NCBI GenBank assembly: GCA_963787205.1 | Contig: CAWBCD010000015.1 | Location: 1-64,000, forward strand | DNA length: 64,000 nt | Direction of reading: 5' to 3' | Source: DATFNI01 sp963787205 | GTDB lineage: Bacteria > Bacteroidota > Rhodothermia > Balneolales > DATFMH01 | Shown here: piece after piece, positions 8,449 through 17,909 of the stretch | How the letters are laid out: every line of letters starts with the position of its first letter | How positions within the stretch are numbered: position 1 is the stretch's first letter | Program-made: the position numbers and the translations under genes | Notes under the pieces: model-generated | What the model saw: the letters and a program-made list of their open reading frames with translations, nothing else | Told to the model about the DNA's origin: nothing | Database searches by the model: none

Positions 8449-9636
8449 CTATTTGAGCATCACCTGAATGATATTGTCCATGTCGTCAAGACGTTTGAGG
8501 CTGCTGCTATCCGGAGTCTTATCCAGCACAAGGTTGCACGAGGCTGCATGTCCGCCATCAAAGATCGTGTTTTCCATCTCCTCAACATTGATTCCGACAT
8601 TTTTGAGTACATCCAGCACGCCGGCCAGCACGCCCACACGGTTGAAATGGCGAACCACAAGATTGATGTGGGAGCGTTTGCCTCTCAGGTTAACCGAATG
8701 TAATGGTCTTCCTGTATTCAGGTAGTACTCAACGTTGTCAACCACCCCTTGGGCAATGGCTTCGGAAGCCTGCTCGGTGGACGCCCCAATATGCGGTGTG
8801 CACATGACGGCGGCCGCGAGTTCCGTATCGTGAAATTCAGGATCACTGCTGCCGGGTTCGTTTTCATAAACATCCAGGCCAACCTTCAACCTTTTTGTAG
8901 TAATCGCCTTTTTCAGAGCCTCTGTATCGACAATTTCCCCACGTGAGGTATTAACAAAAACAGCCCCGTCTTTCATTCGTTCCAGAAAATCAGCATTGAC
9001 AATGTGCTGGGTTTCCGGAGTGGCGGCAAGATGAACGCTTACGATGTCAGACTTCCCTGCAAGTTCCTGCAGCGTCTGGCAAAATCCTATCTCCATCTGT
9101 TCAGCCAGATCGGGGGTCAGGCTGCGGGACCACCCGATGACATTGATGTTGAGTCCCTGTGCTGCTTTCGCCAGTGCCTTGCCAATCGATCCAAGACCAA
9201 TAATGCCAAGGGTACGATCTTTTAAACCACCGGCCTTGCCATATTCTTTTTTTTCCCATTTCCCGTCGCGCATGTCAATCGTTGCATTCGGGATTCGGCG
9301 GTCGCAAGAGATGATCAGACCCAGGGCCAGTTCAGCGACGGCCGCCGTATTCAACCCGGGACAGTTGGCAACGTGTACCCCATGGATGCTGGCAGCCTGG
9401 AGATCGATTGTATTGACACCGGCACCTGCCCTGATAATCAATGAGAGGTTATGAGCGGCTTCAATCGTTTCAGATGTCACCTTTGTAGATCGTACCACAA
9501 GAACCTCCCTATCCCCAATAGCACCCGGCAAATCGTCCGCCTTTAAATCAGCATTGAACTCAATTTCTGCCCCCAGTTTTTCCAGTTTTTCAACAGCGAC
9601 AGGGGATAGCTTATCAGCGATTAGTATTTTTATCAT
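8449..9636 (-). CDS. serA: D-3-phosphoglycerate dehydrogenase (SerA type, ACT domain)
   Basis: Catalyses NAD-dependent oxidation of 3-phosphoglycerate to 3-phosphohydroxypyruvate, the first step of serine synthesis. In this 395-residue protein the substrate-domain motif RAGAGVNTIDLQAAS is at 69-83. The nucleotide loop GLGSIG is at 147-152. The catalytic residues appear as Arg232 (VNTSRGEIVD), Glu260 (DVYENEP) and His282 (CTPHIGAST). The last about 70 residues (INLVVRHFNRVGVLAGVLD onward) form a single ACT domain, the usual serine-sensing module, and there is no ASB insertion. Another D-isomer 2-hydroxyacid substrate cannot be excluded, but the ACT domain favours SerA. It is monocistronic, with the HdeD relic downstream. 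Confidence 0.9.
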   Translation of the reverse strand: MIKILIADKLSPVAVEKLEKLGAEIEFNADLKADDLPGAIGDREVLVVRSTKVTSETIEAAHNLSLIIRAGAGVNTIDLQAASIHGVHVANCPGLNTAAVAELALGLIISCDRRIPNATIDMRDGKWEKKEYGKAGGLKDRTLGIIGLGSIGKALAKAAQGLNINVIGWSRSLTPDLAEQMEIGFCQTLQELAGKSDIVSVHLAATPETQHIVNADFLERMKDGAVFVNTSRGEIVDTEALKKAITTKRLKVGLDVYENEPGSSDPEFHDTELAAAVMCTPHIGASTEQASEAIAQGVVDNVEYYLNTGRPLHSVNLRGKRSHINLVVRHFNRVGVLAGVLDVLKNVGINVEEMENTIFDGGHAASCNLVLDKTPDSSSLKRLDDMDNIIQVMLK

Positions 9637-9920
9637 GACTCTGCTTAATATTGAATATTAGGGATGCTCAAATGTTGAGATTGATCGATTTCAATTTTCA
9701 ACATCTGTATTTGTTAACTGATGTATAGTAAATGCTAATACGGTTGAACCAGAATGAACAGCGTGATACTCATGGCAGCCTTTTTGTAAGTATTTCGTGC
9801 TCTTTCGGTAAAGATCCAACACTCAAGACAAAGTAGATACAATCTCCCCATCTTTCCACTATTCCATCATCCCATTTTCTGTCATAAAGTACACTAATTC
9901 AAACAGTAAGCTATTTGTTA

Positions 9921-11045
9921 TTAATATCGGAAGGTGGCTGCAATTGTGTTATGCCCCGGCATCATTTCACTTGGCAGGACAAAAACGCTACTGCCGCTGC
10001 TCATAGCCTTGCATGCTGTTGCATTCAACAGATCATATGCGTGGTCATCGTCGTTGGCGTGAATCCAAACCGAATCCTGATCAGGATCGTATTTACCCCA
10101 CTGCTTGCTGTCCCGGGCGATAAACAAACGATCGATCTTTGCATAATGAGCCGCTTTAACAACTTTATCAAGATCATAGGAGGCCTGGTTGCTGCGCTGA
10201 AGATCTCCGAATTGCGATACAGCATTTTGAAGAGAGGTGGTGATCAATGGCCGGAGGACATCACGTGCCTTATCCAATAGCTCGTTTTGGTCAAGGCTTG
10301 CAGGATTCACAGTGATCGGTGTTTCAATCAGATCGTTATAGTGATTTGCCTGACGGTAATGAGAGGTGATGGTTTCCGAACCGGCCAGAATTAATGGATA
10401 GGGTTCTTTCTGAATAATATTTAGCACCCCTGAATCAACTCTGGCAAGGAAACTGATAAGTTTTTTCTTTTCCTCATCAGTCACGGATTGCCCATGGAAA
10501 ATGGCTCCTCCAGAAATCGAACGCGTCTGCTGATGTTTTTCATGGACATCATATTTTAAATAATCCTCAAGGCTAACCGAGGTATTTTCCAGGAGTCTTC
10601 GATGCAATCCATCCTGATCACCTTTGAACAATTGAATATCATTTTTATTCAAGGTCAGCAGATAGAATGATTGATTTTCCTGGGCGAGCGGGATCAATGG
10701 GGTAATTTGAAAATAGGGTCCCATGTAGATCTGTTCGTTGAATCGCACCGGACACCGGAAGGTTTCAAAAACATCGGCATTACGGTAAACGGCAAGACCC
10801 TCTCTTTGATGTTGCCAAAAATCATCTTTGGATATCATATCCCTTAGCGGTTCGATAAGACTATCAATAAGCCGTTCATCAGTGCCATAATTTTTAAGAT
10901 TCTGCGTTATTCTACCGACGTAGTTCTTAAATCTCAGGCTGTTTTGTTTAACCAAATCCCCTTTAATTTCCATTGGAAGAAACAAGGAGATATTCAAGTT
11001 GTTTTGATTATGAATAAGCTCGAGTAGTTTTTCGCGGGTAATCAT
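9921..11045 (-). CDS. BaeRF3-family protein (bacterial archaeo-eukaryotic release-factor-like)
   Basis: 374-residue soluble protein resembling the bacterial homologues of archaeal/eukaryotic release factor 1 (BaeRF families). The N-terminal part (LISLFLPMEIKG-like opening, then FWQHQREGLAVYRNADVFE at about 96-114) and the central NENQSFYLLTLNKNDIQLF-type strand are typical. The C-terminal half has PLILAGSETITSHYRQ and a final SVWIHANDDDHAYDLLN...VFVLP segment that fits an eL30-like fold. Some relatives are annotated as host-attachment proteins, and a role in ribosome rescue or response to ribosome damage has been proposed for the family. It is divergent from pyk with nearly 300 bases between them. 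No neighbour informs its role. Confidence 0.65.
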   Translation of the reverse strand: MITREKLLELIHNQNNLNISLFLPMEIKGDLVKQNSLRFKNYVGRITQNLKNYGTDERLIDSLIEPLRDMISKDDFWQHQREGLAVYRNADVFETFRCPVRFNEQIYMGPYFQITPLIPLAQENQSFYLLTLNKNDIQLFKGDQDGLHRRLLENTSVSLEDYLKYDVHEKHQQTRSISGGAIFHGQSVTDEEKKKLISFLARVDSGVLNIIQKEPYPLILAGSETITSHYRQANHYNDLIETPITVNPASLDQNELLDKARDVLRPLITTSLQNAVSQFGDLQRSNQASYDLDKVVKAAHYAKIDRLFIARDSKQWGKYDPDQDSVWIHANDDDHAYDLLNATACKAMSSGSSVFVLPSEMMPGHNTIAATFRY

Positions 11046-11339
11046 AAACGCTCCTTTATATTCATGAATCGAAGTTTTAGATGATGTATCTATTTTTTAT
11101 AACAGCACGGGCTCATAAAGGATTCACAGTCAAAAAGGAAGAATGAGCCTTCGATTATATTGTCTATTTTTAACCTTCACTGTGGAACTTAAGCTGGCAA
11201 GAAGTTGGCCACTCTTTATCATTCCGCTGTATCGAAAGTCTGGAATATCCTATTTTTGGGTGATGATTACGCTATTACTCATTGGAAGTTAGTTTTCATA
11301 TATGTAACCTTGCCCTTTAGCAAATAATTAAGAAACCGC
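11046..11339. promoter_or_regulatory. Divergent promoter region between BaeRF3-like gene and pyk
   Basis: 294 bases between two divergent start codons must hold both promoters. It is AT-rich. I see no convincing Bacteroidota -7/-33 pair, operator palindrome or leader hairpin, so no element is called. Confidence 0.3.
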
Positions 11340-12773
11340 ATGAGGAATATTAATCGACGTACGAAGATAGTCTGCACCATTGGTCCGAGTACAAACAGCA
11401 TAGATAAAATTGAAGAGCTTGCACGCAACGGGATGAATGTGGCTCGTCTGAATTTTTCACACGGCACGCACGAAGGTCATTTAAAAGTCATCCAGGAAAT
11501 ACGGAAGGTTTCATCGAAGCTTAAGTCCAGCATTCCCATCCTGATGGATCTCCAGGGGCCAAAAATTCGTGTTGGGATGATGAAGGATGGTGCTCAGCTT
11601 CTTAAGAACGATACCACCGTCACCATCACACCTGAAGATGTGGAAGGCAGCAGCAGTGTCATCCCTATCGATTATGAACGGTTGGTTGATGATGCCGAAG
11701 AGGGCAACACGATTCTCATGGACGACGGCTTGCTGGAGTTGCGTATTCTGAAGAAGAATGCGGAAGCTCTGACAGCAAAGGTGATTGTTGGGGGGATGTT
11801 GAAATCGAGGAAAGGTGTCAATCTGCCTAATGTCCATATTTCCATTCCGTCACTCACTCAGAAAGATATCGAAGATCTTGAATTCGGACTTTCGAAAGGT
11901 GTAGATCTGGTGGCCCTCTCGTTTGTGCGGTCGTTTCGTGATGTGCAGGATCTTATCTCAAGGATCCGCGCCAATGGAAGCAATGCAGGTGTCATTTCAA
12001 AAATTGAGAAACCGGAAGCCGTTGACGTAATTGATCAGATTATTGAAGAAAGTGACGGTGTGATGGTGGCTCGTGGCGACCTTGGAATCGAGATAGCCAG
12101 CGAACGGGTGCCTCTCATTCAGAAGAGTATCATCAGGAAATGCAGGAATCTGGGTAAACCGGTGATAACGGCAACCCAGATGCTGGAATCGATGATCACC
12201 AACCCTCGTGCAACCAGGGCGGAGAGCTCTGATGTGGCAAATGCAGTGATGGATGGTACCGATGCCGTGATGCTGTCGGGTGAGACGGCCTCAGGCAAGT
12301 ATCCGATGGAAGCAGTGCAGGTGATGGACAGGATCTGCCGGACTGTTGAACAGCATGAGATGAGTCTCTATAACAGCTTGTCTTTCCATGTTCCCGAATG
12401 GAAAGAAAAACAGGTTATTGAATCTTTGAGTTATTCCTGCGTACGTTTATCAGAGAACATCAATGCGAAGGTGATTGCCACCATTACCCATTCGGGAACA
12501 ACGGCTCGGCGTATTGCCAAATTCAGACCCCGTGTTCCTATCGTGGCATTTACCGAAAGTCTGGAGGTGCTTCGACAACTAAATTTGGTGTGGGGCGTTA
12601 CACCGGTACGCCTGGAACAAATTTTTGATACCGATCAAAGTGTCCAGCTTATGGAGAACTACCTGAAGAAGGAAGGTCTGGTAGAAAAAGGTGATCGTGT
12701 GGTAATAGCGACAGGTATGCCCATTGCCGAGCGTGGACGTACCAATATGATAAAAATTAGTACTATATCTTGA
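11340..12773 (+). CDS. pyk: Pyruvate kinase
   Basis: Glycolytic enzyme transferring phosphate from phosphoenolpyruvate to ADP. At 477 residues it has normal length. It begins with RRTKIVCTIGPSTNS and has the active-site MVARGDLGIEI (Mg/K-binding) and the catalytic loop DGTDAVMLSGETASGKYP. The C-terminal effector domain runs to the end (GVTPVRLEQIFDTD, PIAERGRTNMIKI). The B domain (PKIRVGMMKDG onward) is present. The following gene begins with GTG immediately after the TGA, so pyk is transcribed with a TPR lipoprotein. Confidence 0.97.
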   Translation: MRNINRRTKIVCTIGPSTNSIDKIEELARNGMNVARLNFSHGTHEGHLKVIQEIRKVSSKLKSSIPILMDLQGPKIRVGMMKDGAQLLKNDTTVTITPEDVEGSSSVIPIDYERLVDDAEEGNTILMDDGLLELRILKKNAEALTAKVIVGGMLKSRKGVNLPNVHISIPSLTQKDIEDLEFGLSKGVDLVALSFVRSFRDVQDLISRIRANGSNAGVISKIEKPEAVDVIDQIIEESDGVMVARGDLGIEIASERVPLIQKSIIRKCRNLGKPVITATQMLESMITNPRATRAESSDVANAVMDGTDAVMLSGETASGKYPMEAVQVMDRICRTVEQHEMSLYNSLSFHVPEWKEKQVIESLSYSCVRLSENINAKVIATITHSGTTARRIAKFRPRVPIVAFTESLEVLRQLNLVWGVTPVRLEQIFDTDQSVQLMENYLKKEGLVEKGDRVVIATGMPIAERGRTNMIKISTIS

Positions 12774-15209
12774 GTGTATCGTCATCGAAACATATTTCCG
12801 TTTCTGGTAGCATCGTCGCTGCTGGTGTCTATGAGTGGTTGCCACGGTGTTTTAAAAAGCTCGTTGAATAATTTCACCGCTTATTACAACACTTTTTATA
12901 ATGCGAAACACCAATATGAAGACGGACTGAAACAGATCGAGAAGCAGAAGGTCCCGATCAATGTGGAAGAGCCCCTGTCTGTGTTTACGAAACCCCTGAA
13001 TGTCGGGGCGGATAATTTTGATCAGGCAATCAGCAAAAGTGCGGACATACTCCGGAATCATGCTACATCAAAATGGGCTGATAATGCACTTCTTCTGATA
13101 GGACAGTCCTATTTTTATGAGAGCAAGTTTTTTTCTGCGTCACAGAAGTTTGATGAGCTGTCAACTACGACCAAGAGCGCTGCAATGCAACAACGTGCTG
13201 CCTTCTGGAAAGGACGCACGTACATAGAGATGAAGTCGTACGATGAAGGCATCGATTATCTGCAACGCAAGTTAGGGGATACGGATATTCGATGGAACAA
13301 GCATCTGAGATCAGAGACTATCATGGCATTGGCGGAGTTGCAGGTCGGTGCCGAAGAGTATGGATCGGCTATTTCGTCTATTAAAAAAGCTCTGCCTGAA
13401 CTTAAGGATCGCTTGATTAAAGCACGTTCCTGGTTTCTTTTAGGCCAGCTCCAGGAGAAAGCCGGCGATTTTGCCGATGCTTTTAAATCATATGGTCATG
13501 TCGACGACACGCACCCGGAATATGAATTGGTCTCAGCGGCAATGAAGAAACAGGCAATCGTTGCACGAGAAGGAGGACATCCGGGGCAGGCGCTTAGGAT
13601 ATTTACTGCTATGAGCAAGGATGACAAAAACTATGATATCCTTCCCCAGCTGGAGTATCAGATTGGCCGGACACTGGAAGCGATGAACCGGTTCGGCGAG
13701 GCACTGGATGTTTACAAGCAGAACCTTCACAACAATGTCAAGCCACCGGACGCGAATACCAAAGCTCAGATTTACTACGGACTCGGTATGATTTATCGGG
13801 ATCACTACCATAATTTTACAACAGCCGCCGCCTATTTTGATTCTGCTTCCTCGACCGCACGCGACCTGGCAAAGCTGCCCACTACATTTAATGCAACTGA
13901 ACTGGCGAAGTCATTTGGTGAGTATGCAAAGTTGCGCAGGCAGATTCACAATTTAGATAGCCTGTATTGGTTGGGATCACTTCCCAAACAGAGGTTTGAC
14001 TCCGTTATTGCGGTAGTAAAAAAGCAGAAACTCGAACAGTTGAAACAAGAAATAAAAAGCCGGAATAACCAGAGAAACACATTAGTGAATGTCGACGAGA
14101 TAAAGAACAGGGAGCAGCAACAGGGTGATTATGGTTTTTTGAACTATGAGAATCCCTCGCTGGTACTCCAGTCCAGTCAGGCTTTTCGTGCGATATGGGG
14201 CGACCGGCCGCTTGTTGACAATTGGCGACGGATGGCTGCTGTACGCAGTGAGCTGGCACGGGCGGGGGCCGATACAACAACGGTCGTCTCAAATGCTATG
14301 TCAGATCAGGAACTGCAAAGAAACATTCAAGTCGATCTGTCGAATGTACCGCTGACATCCGATGCCCGGGCCAAGACACGCAGACAGATTGCGGAACATC
14401 AGTATGAACTGGGTAATGTATTTTATCTCTCACTGAATATGCCGGACAGTGCCATCAGCTACTACATCAAAATAATTCATAAATATTCGGATACGGACGT
14501 GTCTCCACAGGCGATGTATTCTCTTACACAGTTGTATAATGATCGGGGTGACAGTACCCACGCAAAGGCATGGGCCGATTCTGTTGTATCCATGTATCCC
14601 CGGAGTGCCTATGCCATGCAGCTACAATCGTTAGGCCTCATATCGGATTCCACAGCCACAGCCGCGGCAAACGGGGAAGACGTACTGGTTGCGTCCGACA
14701 CATTGCGACAGTTCTATTATCAGCTTCTCGATTCAACAAAGCAGATGCTGCCTGTTAAAGCTGCCGAACGTCTGCGTTCTTTTGGTCTGAACTATTCCAT
14801 ATCTAATTACGCACCAGATGCGCTATACAATGCAGCACAATATTATATCATTGCGGCTAAAGAAGATACCAGCTACAAGCAACTCGCCGATAAATGGAAT
14901 CAAATGCATGAGAAATGGCAGCAGGAAGAGGACCAATTTCAGAATCTTAAAGATACGGCACAGGTGAAGCTGCGAGACACCGGCAAACTCAGTAAGGATG
15001 AACAGAAAAAATGGAAGCAAATATCGGATTCAACCCTCACCCCACCTCCGTTTCATGAATACTATCCCTATCAGGGTGCCTATTGGGATAGCGCCCGGAC
15101 GATCCTGAATCAGATCACAAGCTATTTCCCGACGTATAACAAGAGAGAGGATATCCAGGCTCTTGAAACAGCGATCCAGAAAATGCCCAAGGAAAAGGCG
15201 AAGAAATAG
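12774..15209 (+). CDS. Tetratricopeptide-repeat lipoprotein, SprE/PorW-like
   Basis: 811-residue lipoprotein made of TPR-like helical hairpins. The signal peptide ends in the lipobox MSGC (position 22-25 of VYRHRNIFPFL...), followed by NNFTAYYNTFYNAKHQYEDG. That FNTFYNAK-type element is characteristic of SprE/PorW proteins linked to gliding and type IX secretion. Clear TPR units include HATSKWADNALLLIGQSYFY and QYELGNVFYLSLNMPDSA. The start is taken as GTG 12774 because the signal peptide requires it and it abuts the pyk stop with no gap. T9SS function is only suggested, since no other secretion gene is in the window. It could equally be a general envelope TPR scaffold. Confidence 0.75.
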   Translation: MYRHRNIFPFLVASSLLVSMSGCHGVLKSSLNNFTAYYNTFYNAKHQYEDGLKQIEKQKVPINVEEPLSVFTKPLNVGADNFDQAISKSADILRNHATSKWADNALLLIGQSYFYESKFFSASQKFDELSTTTKSAAMQQRAAFWKGRTYIEMKSYDEGIDYLQRKLGDTDIRWNKHLRSETIMALAELQVGAEEYGSAISSIKKALPELKDRLIKARSWFLLGQLQEKAGDFADAFKSYGHVDDTHPEYELVSAAMKKQAIVAREGGHPGQALRIFTAMSKDDKNYDILPQLEYQIGRTLEAMNRFGEALDVYKQNLHNNVKPPDANTKAQIYYGLGMIYRDHYHNFTTAAAYFDSASSTARDLAKLPTTFNATELAKSFGEYAKLRRQIHNLDSLYWLGSLPKQRFDSVIAVVKKQKLEQLKQEIKSRNNQRNTLVNVDEIKNREQQQGDYGFLNYENPSLVLQSSQAFRAIWGDRPLVDNWRRMAAVRSELARAGADTTTVVSNAMSDQELQRNIQVDLSNVPLTSDARAKTRRQIAEHQYELGNVFYLSLNMPDSAISYYIKIIHKYSDTDVSPQAMYSLTQLYNDRGDSTHAKAWADSVVSMYPRSAYAMQLQSLGLISDSTATAAANGEDVLVASDTLRQFYYQLLDSTKQMLPVKAAERLRSFGLNYSISNYAPDALYNAAQYYIIAAKEDTSYKQLADKWNQMHEKWQQEEDQFQNLKDTAQVKLRDTGKLSKDEQKKWKQISDSTLTPPPFHEYYPYQGAYWDSARTILNQITSYFPTYNKREDIQALETAIQKMPKEKAKK

Positions 15210-15269
15210 ACATGAGACATTAGATATGAGATATGAGAGGGGGAGTGGTTGCGTTGTTTCCCAGGTCTC

Positions 15270-16358
15270 TCAATTGTTTTGCAGGTACTTCCTAAGTTCA
15301 GGCATTTTTATATCGTGTTGAGTAAGGAAATGATCCAGATGGCGGTTAACCTGTTTGATAAGGCCGGGGCCCTCGTAAATCAGTCCGGTATATATTTGTA
15401 TGAGATCGGCTCCCTCATGGAATTTATCCAAAGCCGCTCCGAATGAATCGATCCCGCCTACTCCGATGATTGTTCGCTCATCAGGTACCTGATTTCGTAC
15501 TGTTCTGATCAACCGGTTGGCTGCTCCTGCAACTGGCCGCCCGCTTAACCCGCCACTCCCTATTTCGTGGAGTTTCCCCTTTGGTGTTGTGAGATTCGTC
15601 CGGTTGTTTGATGTGTTGCCGCATACATATCCGTCGACTCCATAATGTTCACATACCATTACCAAATCAGAAGTTTCGTTTTCATTCAGGTCGACGGAAA
15701 GTTTAATGAACAGGGGTGGATCGTGCGACGTTCGTTCGTTGAATATGGCATCCAGCAGGTTTTTTAAAGCAGCCGGATCCTCGAATGTTTTTCCCTCACT
15801 GGTGTTGGGACATGAAATATTTACGGTGATATAATCGGCGACTGTGGTGGCGATTCGATAGCTTGTCAGGTAGTCTTCGACAGCTTTTTCTCCGAAAATC
15901 GACGGATCATGCGTTTTAGCGATATTGACCCCGATGGGAATGCCTGCTATCTTACCCCTGATTCGTTCTGCAATTCGGGATGCCCCCTCGTTATTAAGAC
16001 CCATTCGATTGATTAGGGCATGATCTTTCGGAAGGCGGAAAGCCCGGGGACTGGGATTACCTGAACTTGGGAGTGCTGTGATACTGCCAATTTCTGCGTA
16101 ACCTAATCCAAGCGACTCGTATAAGCCAATAGCTTCTGCGTTTTTATCGAACCCGGCAGCAAGGCCTATCGGATTGTCGAAAAAGATACCGGATCGCACC
16201 TGTCCCAGCCGGGCGCTCTGAAAATCGTAGAGACTGTGTGCCAGGCTTTTAAGCAATGAATTCGAGCCGGAATACCGGGCAAACATCATTGTAGAATGAT
16301 GAGCCTTTTCCGAATCAAGACGAAATATTACGGGGCGAATTAACCTGGAATAAAACAT
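15270..16358 (-). CDS. pyrD: Dihydroorotate dehydrogenase (PyrD)
   Basis: Flavoenzyme oxidising dihydroorotate to orotate in pyrimidine synthesis. The long N-terminal helix (MFYSRLIRPVIFRLDSEKAHH) is typical of class 2, membrane-associated, quinone-using enzymes. Motifs: GLAAGFDKNAEAIGLYESLG (FMN/substrate), INRMGLNNEGA, SVDLNENE and GVGGIDSF. In the catalytic loop VNISCPNTSEG the base position is Cys, as in class 1, whereas canonical class 2 proteins have Ser there. I chose ATG 16358; the open frame to 16415 adds a non-homologous leader. It converges on the TPR gene and is divergent from folC. Confidence 0.92.
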   Translation of the reverse strand: MFYSRLIRPVIFRLDSEKAHHSTMMFARYSGSNSLLKSLAHSLYDFQSARLGQVRSGIFFDNPIGLAAGFDKNAEAIGLYESLGLGYAEIGSITALPSSGNPSPRAFRLPKDHALINRMGLNNEGASRIAERIRGKIAGIPIGVNIAKTHDPSIFGEKAVEDYLTSYRIATTVADYITVNISCPNTSEGKTFEDPAALKNLLDAIFNERTSHDPPLFIKLSVDLNENETSDLVMVCEHYGVDGYVCGNTSNNRTNLTTPKGKLHEIGSGGLSGRPVAGAANRLIRTVRNQVPDERTIIGVGGIDSFGAALDKFHEGADLIQIYTGLIYEGPGLIKQVNRHLDHFLTQHDIKMPELRKYLQNN

Positions 16359-16487
16359 AGAGAATATTGGAATGACACAATGTTGGAATGATGGAATAGT
16401 GGATGAGAAAAACACAATCGCTGTTTATTGTCGGCTATGAGTTCCCCGGCAATCCGTTACACCAGCATTCAGCTATTCCTCTAATAT

Positions 16488-17780
16488 ATGGATAAACAAT
16501 TTTCTTTTAATACCATTGAGGATGTTGCCGCATGGCTTAACCGAATCCCACGTTTCCAGGACGTAGGCGCTTCTGCTGCGAATATGGACCTCGGGCAGAT
16601 TACCAGTCTGTTAAACAGGCTTGATAATCCACAAAACAAGTATCCCAGCATTCATGTTGCTGGTACGAATGGTAAGGGAACGGTCTGTCACATGCTTGCC
16701 AGGGTTTACAGGGACCGTGGACTAAAAGTGGGCTTGTACACCTCGCCTCATCTGATTCGTCTGAATGAGCGAATCAGGATTAACGGAATCGAGATCCCGG
16801 ATGAAGAAATCCTGTCTTTTTTCAAACAGAATGAAGAAATTCTCAGTCAGCAACCCTGTACCTATTTTGAACTGCTTACGGCTTTGGCTTTTTGGTACTT
16901 TGCAGAACAAAAAATCGACCTTGTGATCCTGGAGACCGGACTCGGGGGCCGGCTGGATGCTACCAATGTTGTTAGTCCGTTGGTCAGCGTCATTACGAGT
17001 ATTGGAATGGATCATAAGGAGATTCTGGGTGACACCCTCGAAAAAATAGCGGCTGAGAAGGCAGGTATCATAAAACATAATAAACCTGTTGTTCTCGGAG
17101 CAATTCCGTATAAAGCATTACGGGTAATTCAGAACATTGCTGAACAAAAAAATGCGCAAGTGATTGCATCAAGCCTTCTTGAACCTCGACAAAGAGACGG
17201 AAAGTACTATATTAACGACAATAATAAGGAGCGTTATTTAAAAAGTGATTATATTCAGGCAACGGGTGCTGTAAATTTTGCTATAGGGTGGTCGGTTGTT
17301 AAACAACTTTTTGCGATTTATCCCGTTACTTGGAATGAATACGCCGCTTCGTTACACCATTTCCCAACAAACGCGGAATTATTTGGTCGTTTTGAGCCTT
17401 TAATAAAGGGAAGGGAATGGTATTTTGATGCTGCTCACAATCCAGAAGCCTGGGAAATTCAGAAACAAACCCTCAGGGAATGTTTCAAAGGACAGCAACC
17501 AGTGCTAATTTGTAGTTTAATGAATGATAAACTCACCGATAATGTGGGTGAGTGGTTTTCGGATTTCAAAAAAATCCTTTATTATAATCTTAAGACACCG
17601 CGAGCAGCTTGCTATGTTGATGTTGCGTCAATTTTCGGGAAGATTGAACGCTTACCTGACAAAGAGGATGAGGTAGTCCTGATACTCAACCAACTTAAAG
17701 ATGATTTCGTAATTTTCGGTGGTAGTTTTTATCTTTACTCTACTGTCAAAAGTTGGATTCATTCTCTCAATCCCATTTGA
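16488..17780 (+). CDS. folC: Folylpolyglutamate synthase / dihydrofolate synthase
   Basis: Mur-ligase-family enzyme adding glutamate to dihydropteroate or folates. It has 430 residues. The ATP P-loop HVAGTNGKGTVCHMLARV is near residue 56-73, followed by GLYTSPHLIRLNERIRING, LVILETGLGGRLDATNVV and the lysine-bearing KAGIIKHNKP segment. The C-terminal ligase domain is recognisable at YFDAAHNPEAWEIQKQTL. The second half is more diverged and AT-richer than the first. The gene precedes rho by about 130 bases on the same strand. Confidence 0.94.
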   Translation: MDKQFSFNTIEDVAAWLNRIPRFQDVGASAANMDLGQITSLLNRLDNPQNKYPSIHVAGTNGKGTVCHMLARVYRDRGLKVGLYTSPHLIRLNERIRINGIEIPDEEILSFFKQNEEILSQQPCTYFELLTALAFWYFAEQKIDLVILETGLGGRLDATNVVSPLVSVITSIGMDHKEILGDTLEKIAAEKAGIIKHNKPVVLGAIPYKALRVIQNIAEQKNAQVIASSLLEPRQRDGKYYINDNNKERYLKSDYIQATGAVNFAIGWSVVKQLFAIYPVTWNEYAASLHHFPTNAELFGRFEPLIKGREWYFDAAHNPEAWEIQKQTLRECFKGQQPVLICSLMNDKLTDNVGEWFSDFKKILYYNLKTPRAACYVDVASIFGKIERLPDKEDEVVLILNQLKDDFVIFGGSFYLYSTVKSWIHSLNPI

Positions 17781-17909
17781 AACGGTAGCTGTGGTGTGAC
17801 GCGTGGTCGAGCAGTATTATTCCCCTTACATAGTGTTTAGTACAAAATTTTTTCTTTGAACATATCTTTTGGTTGCATACCGAAATAACGCAAATTTGAA
17901 ACGTATACC

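Noticed and set aside
12774..15209. Taking the SprE/PorW-like protein as proof of type IX secretion
   Set aside because: No PorK/L/M/N, Sov or T9SS C-terminal sorting domain is visible in the window.
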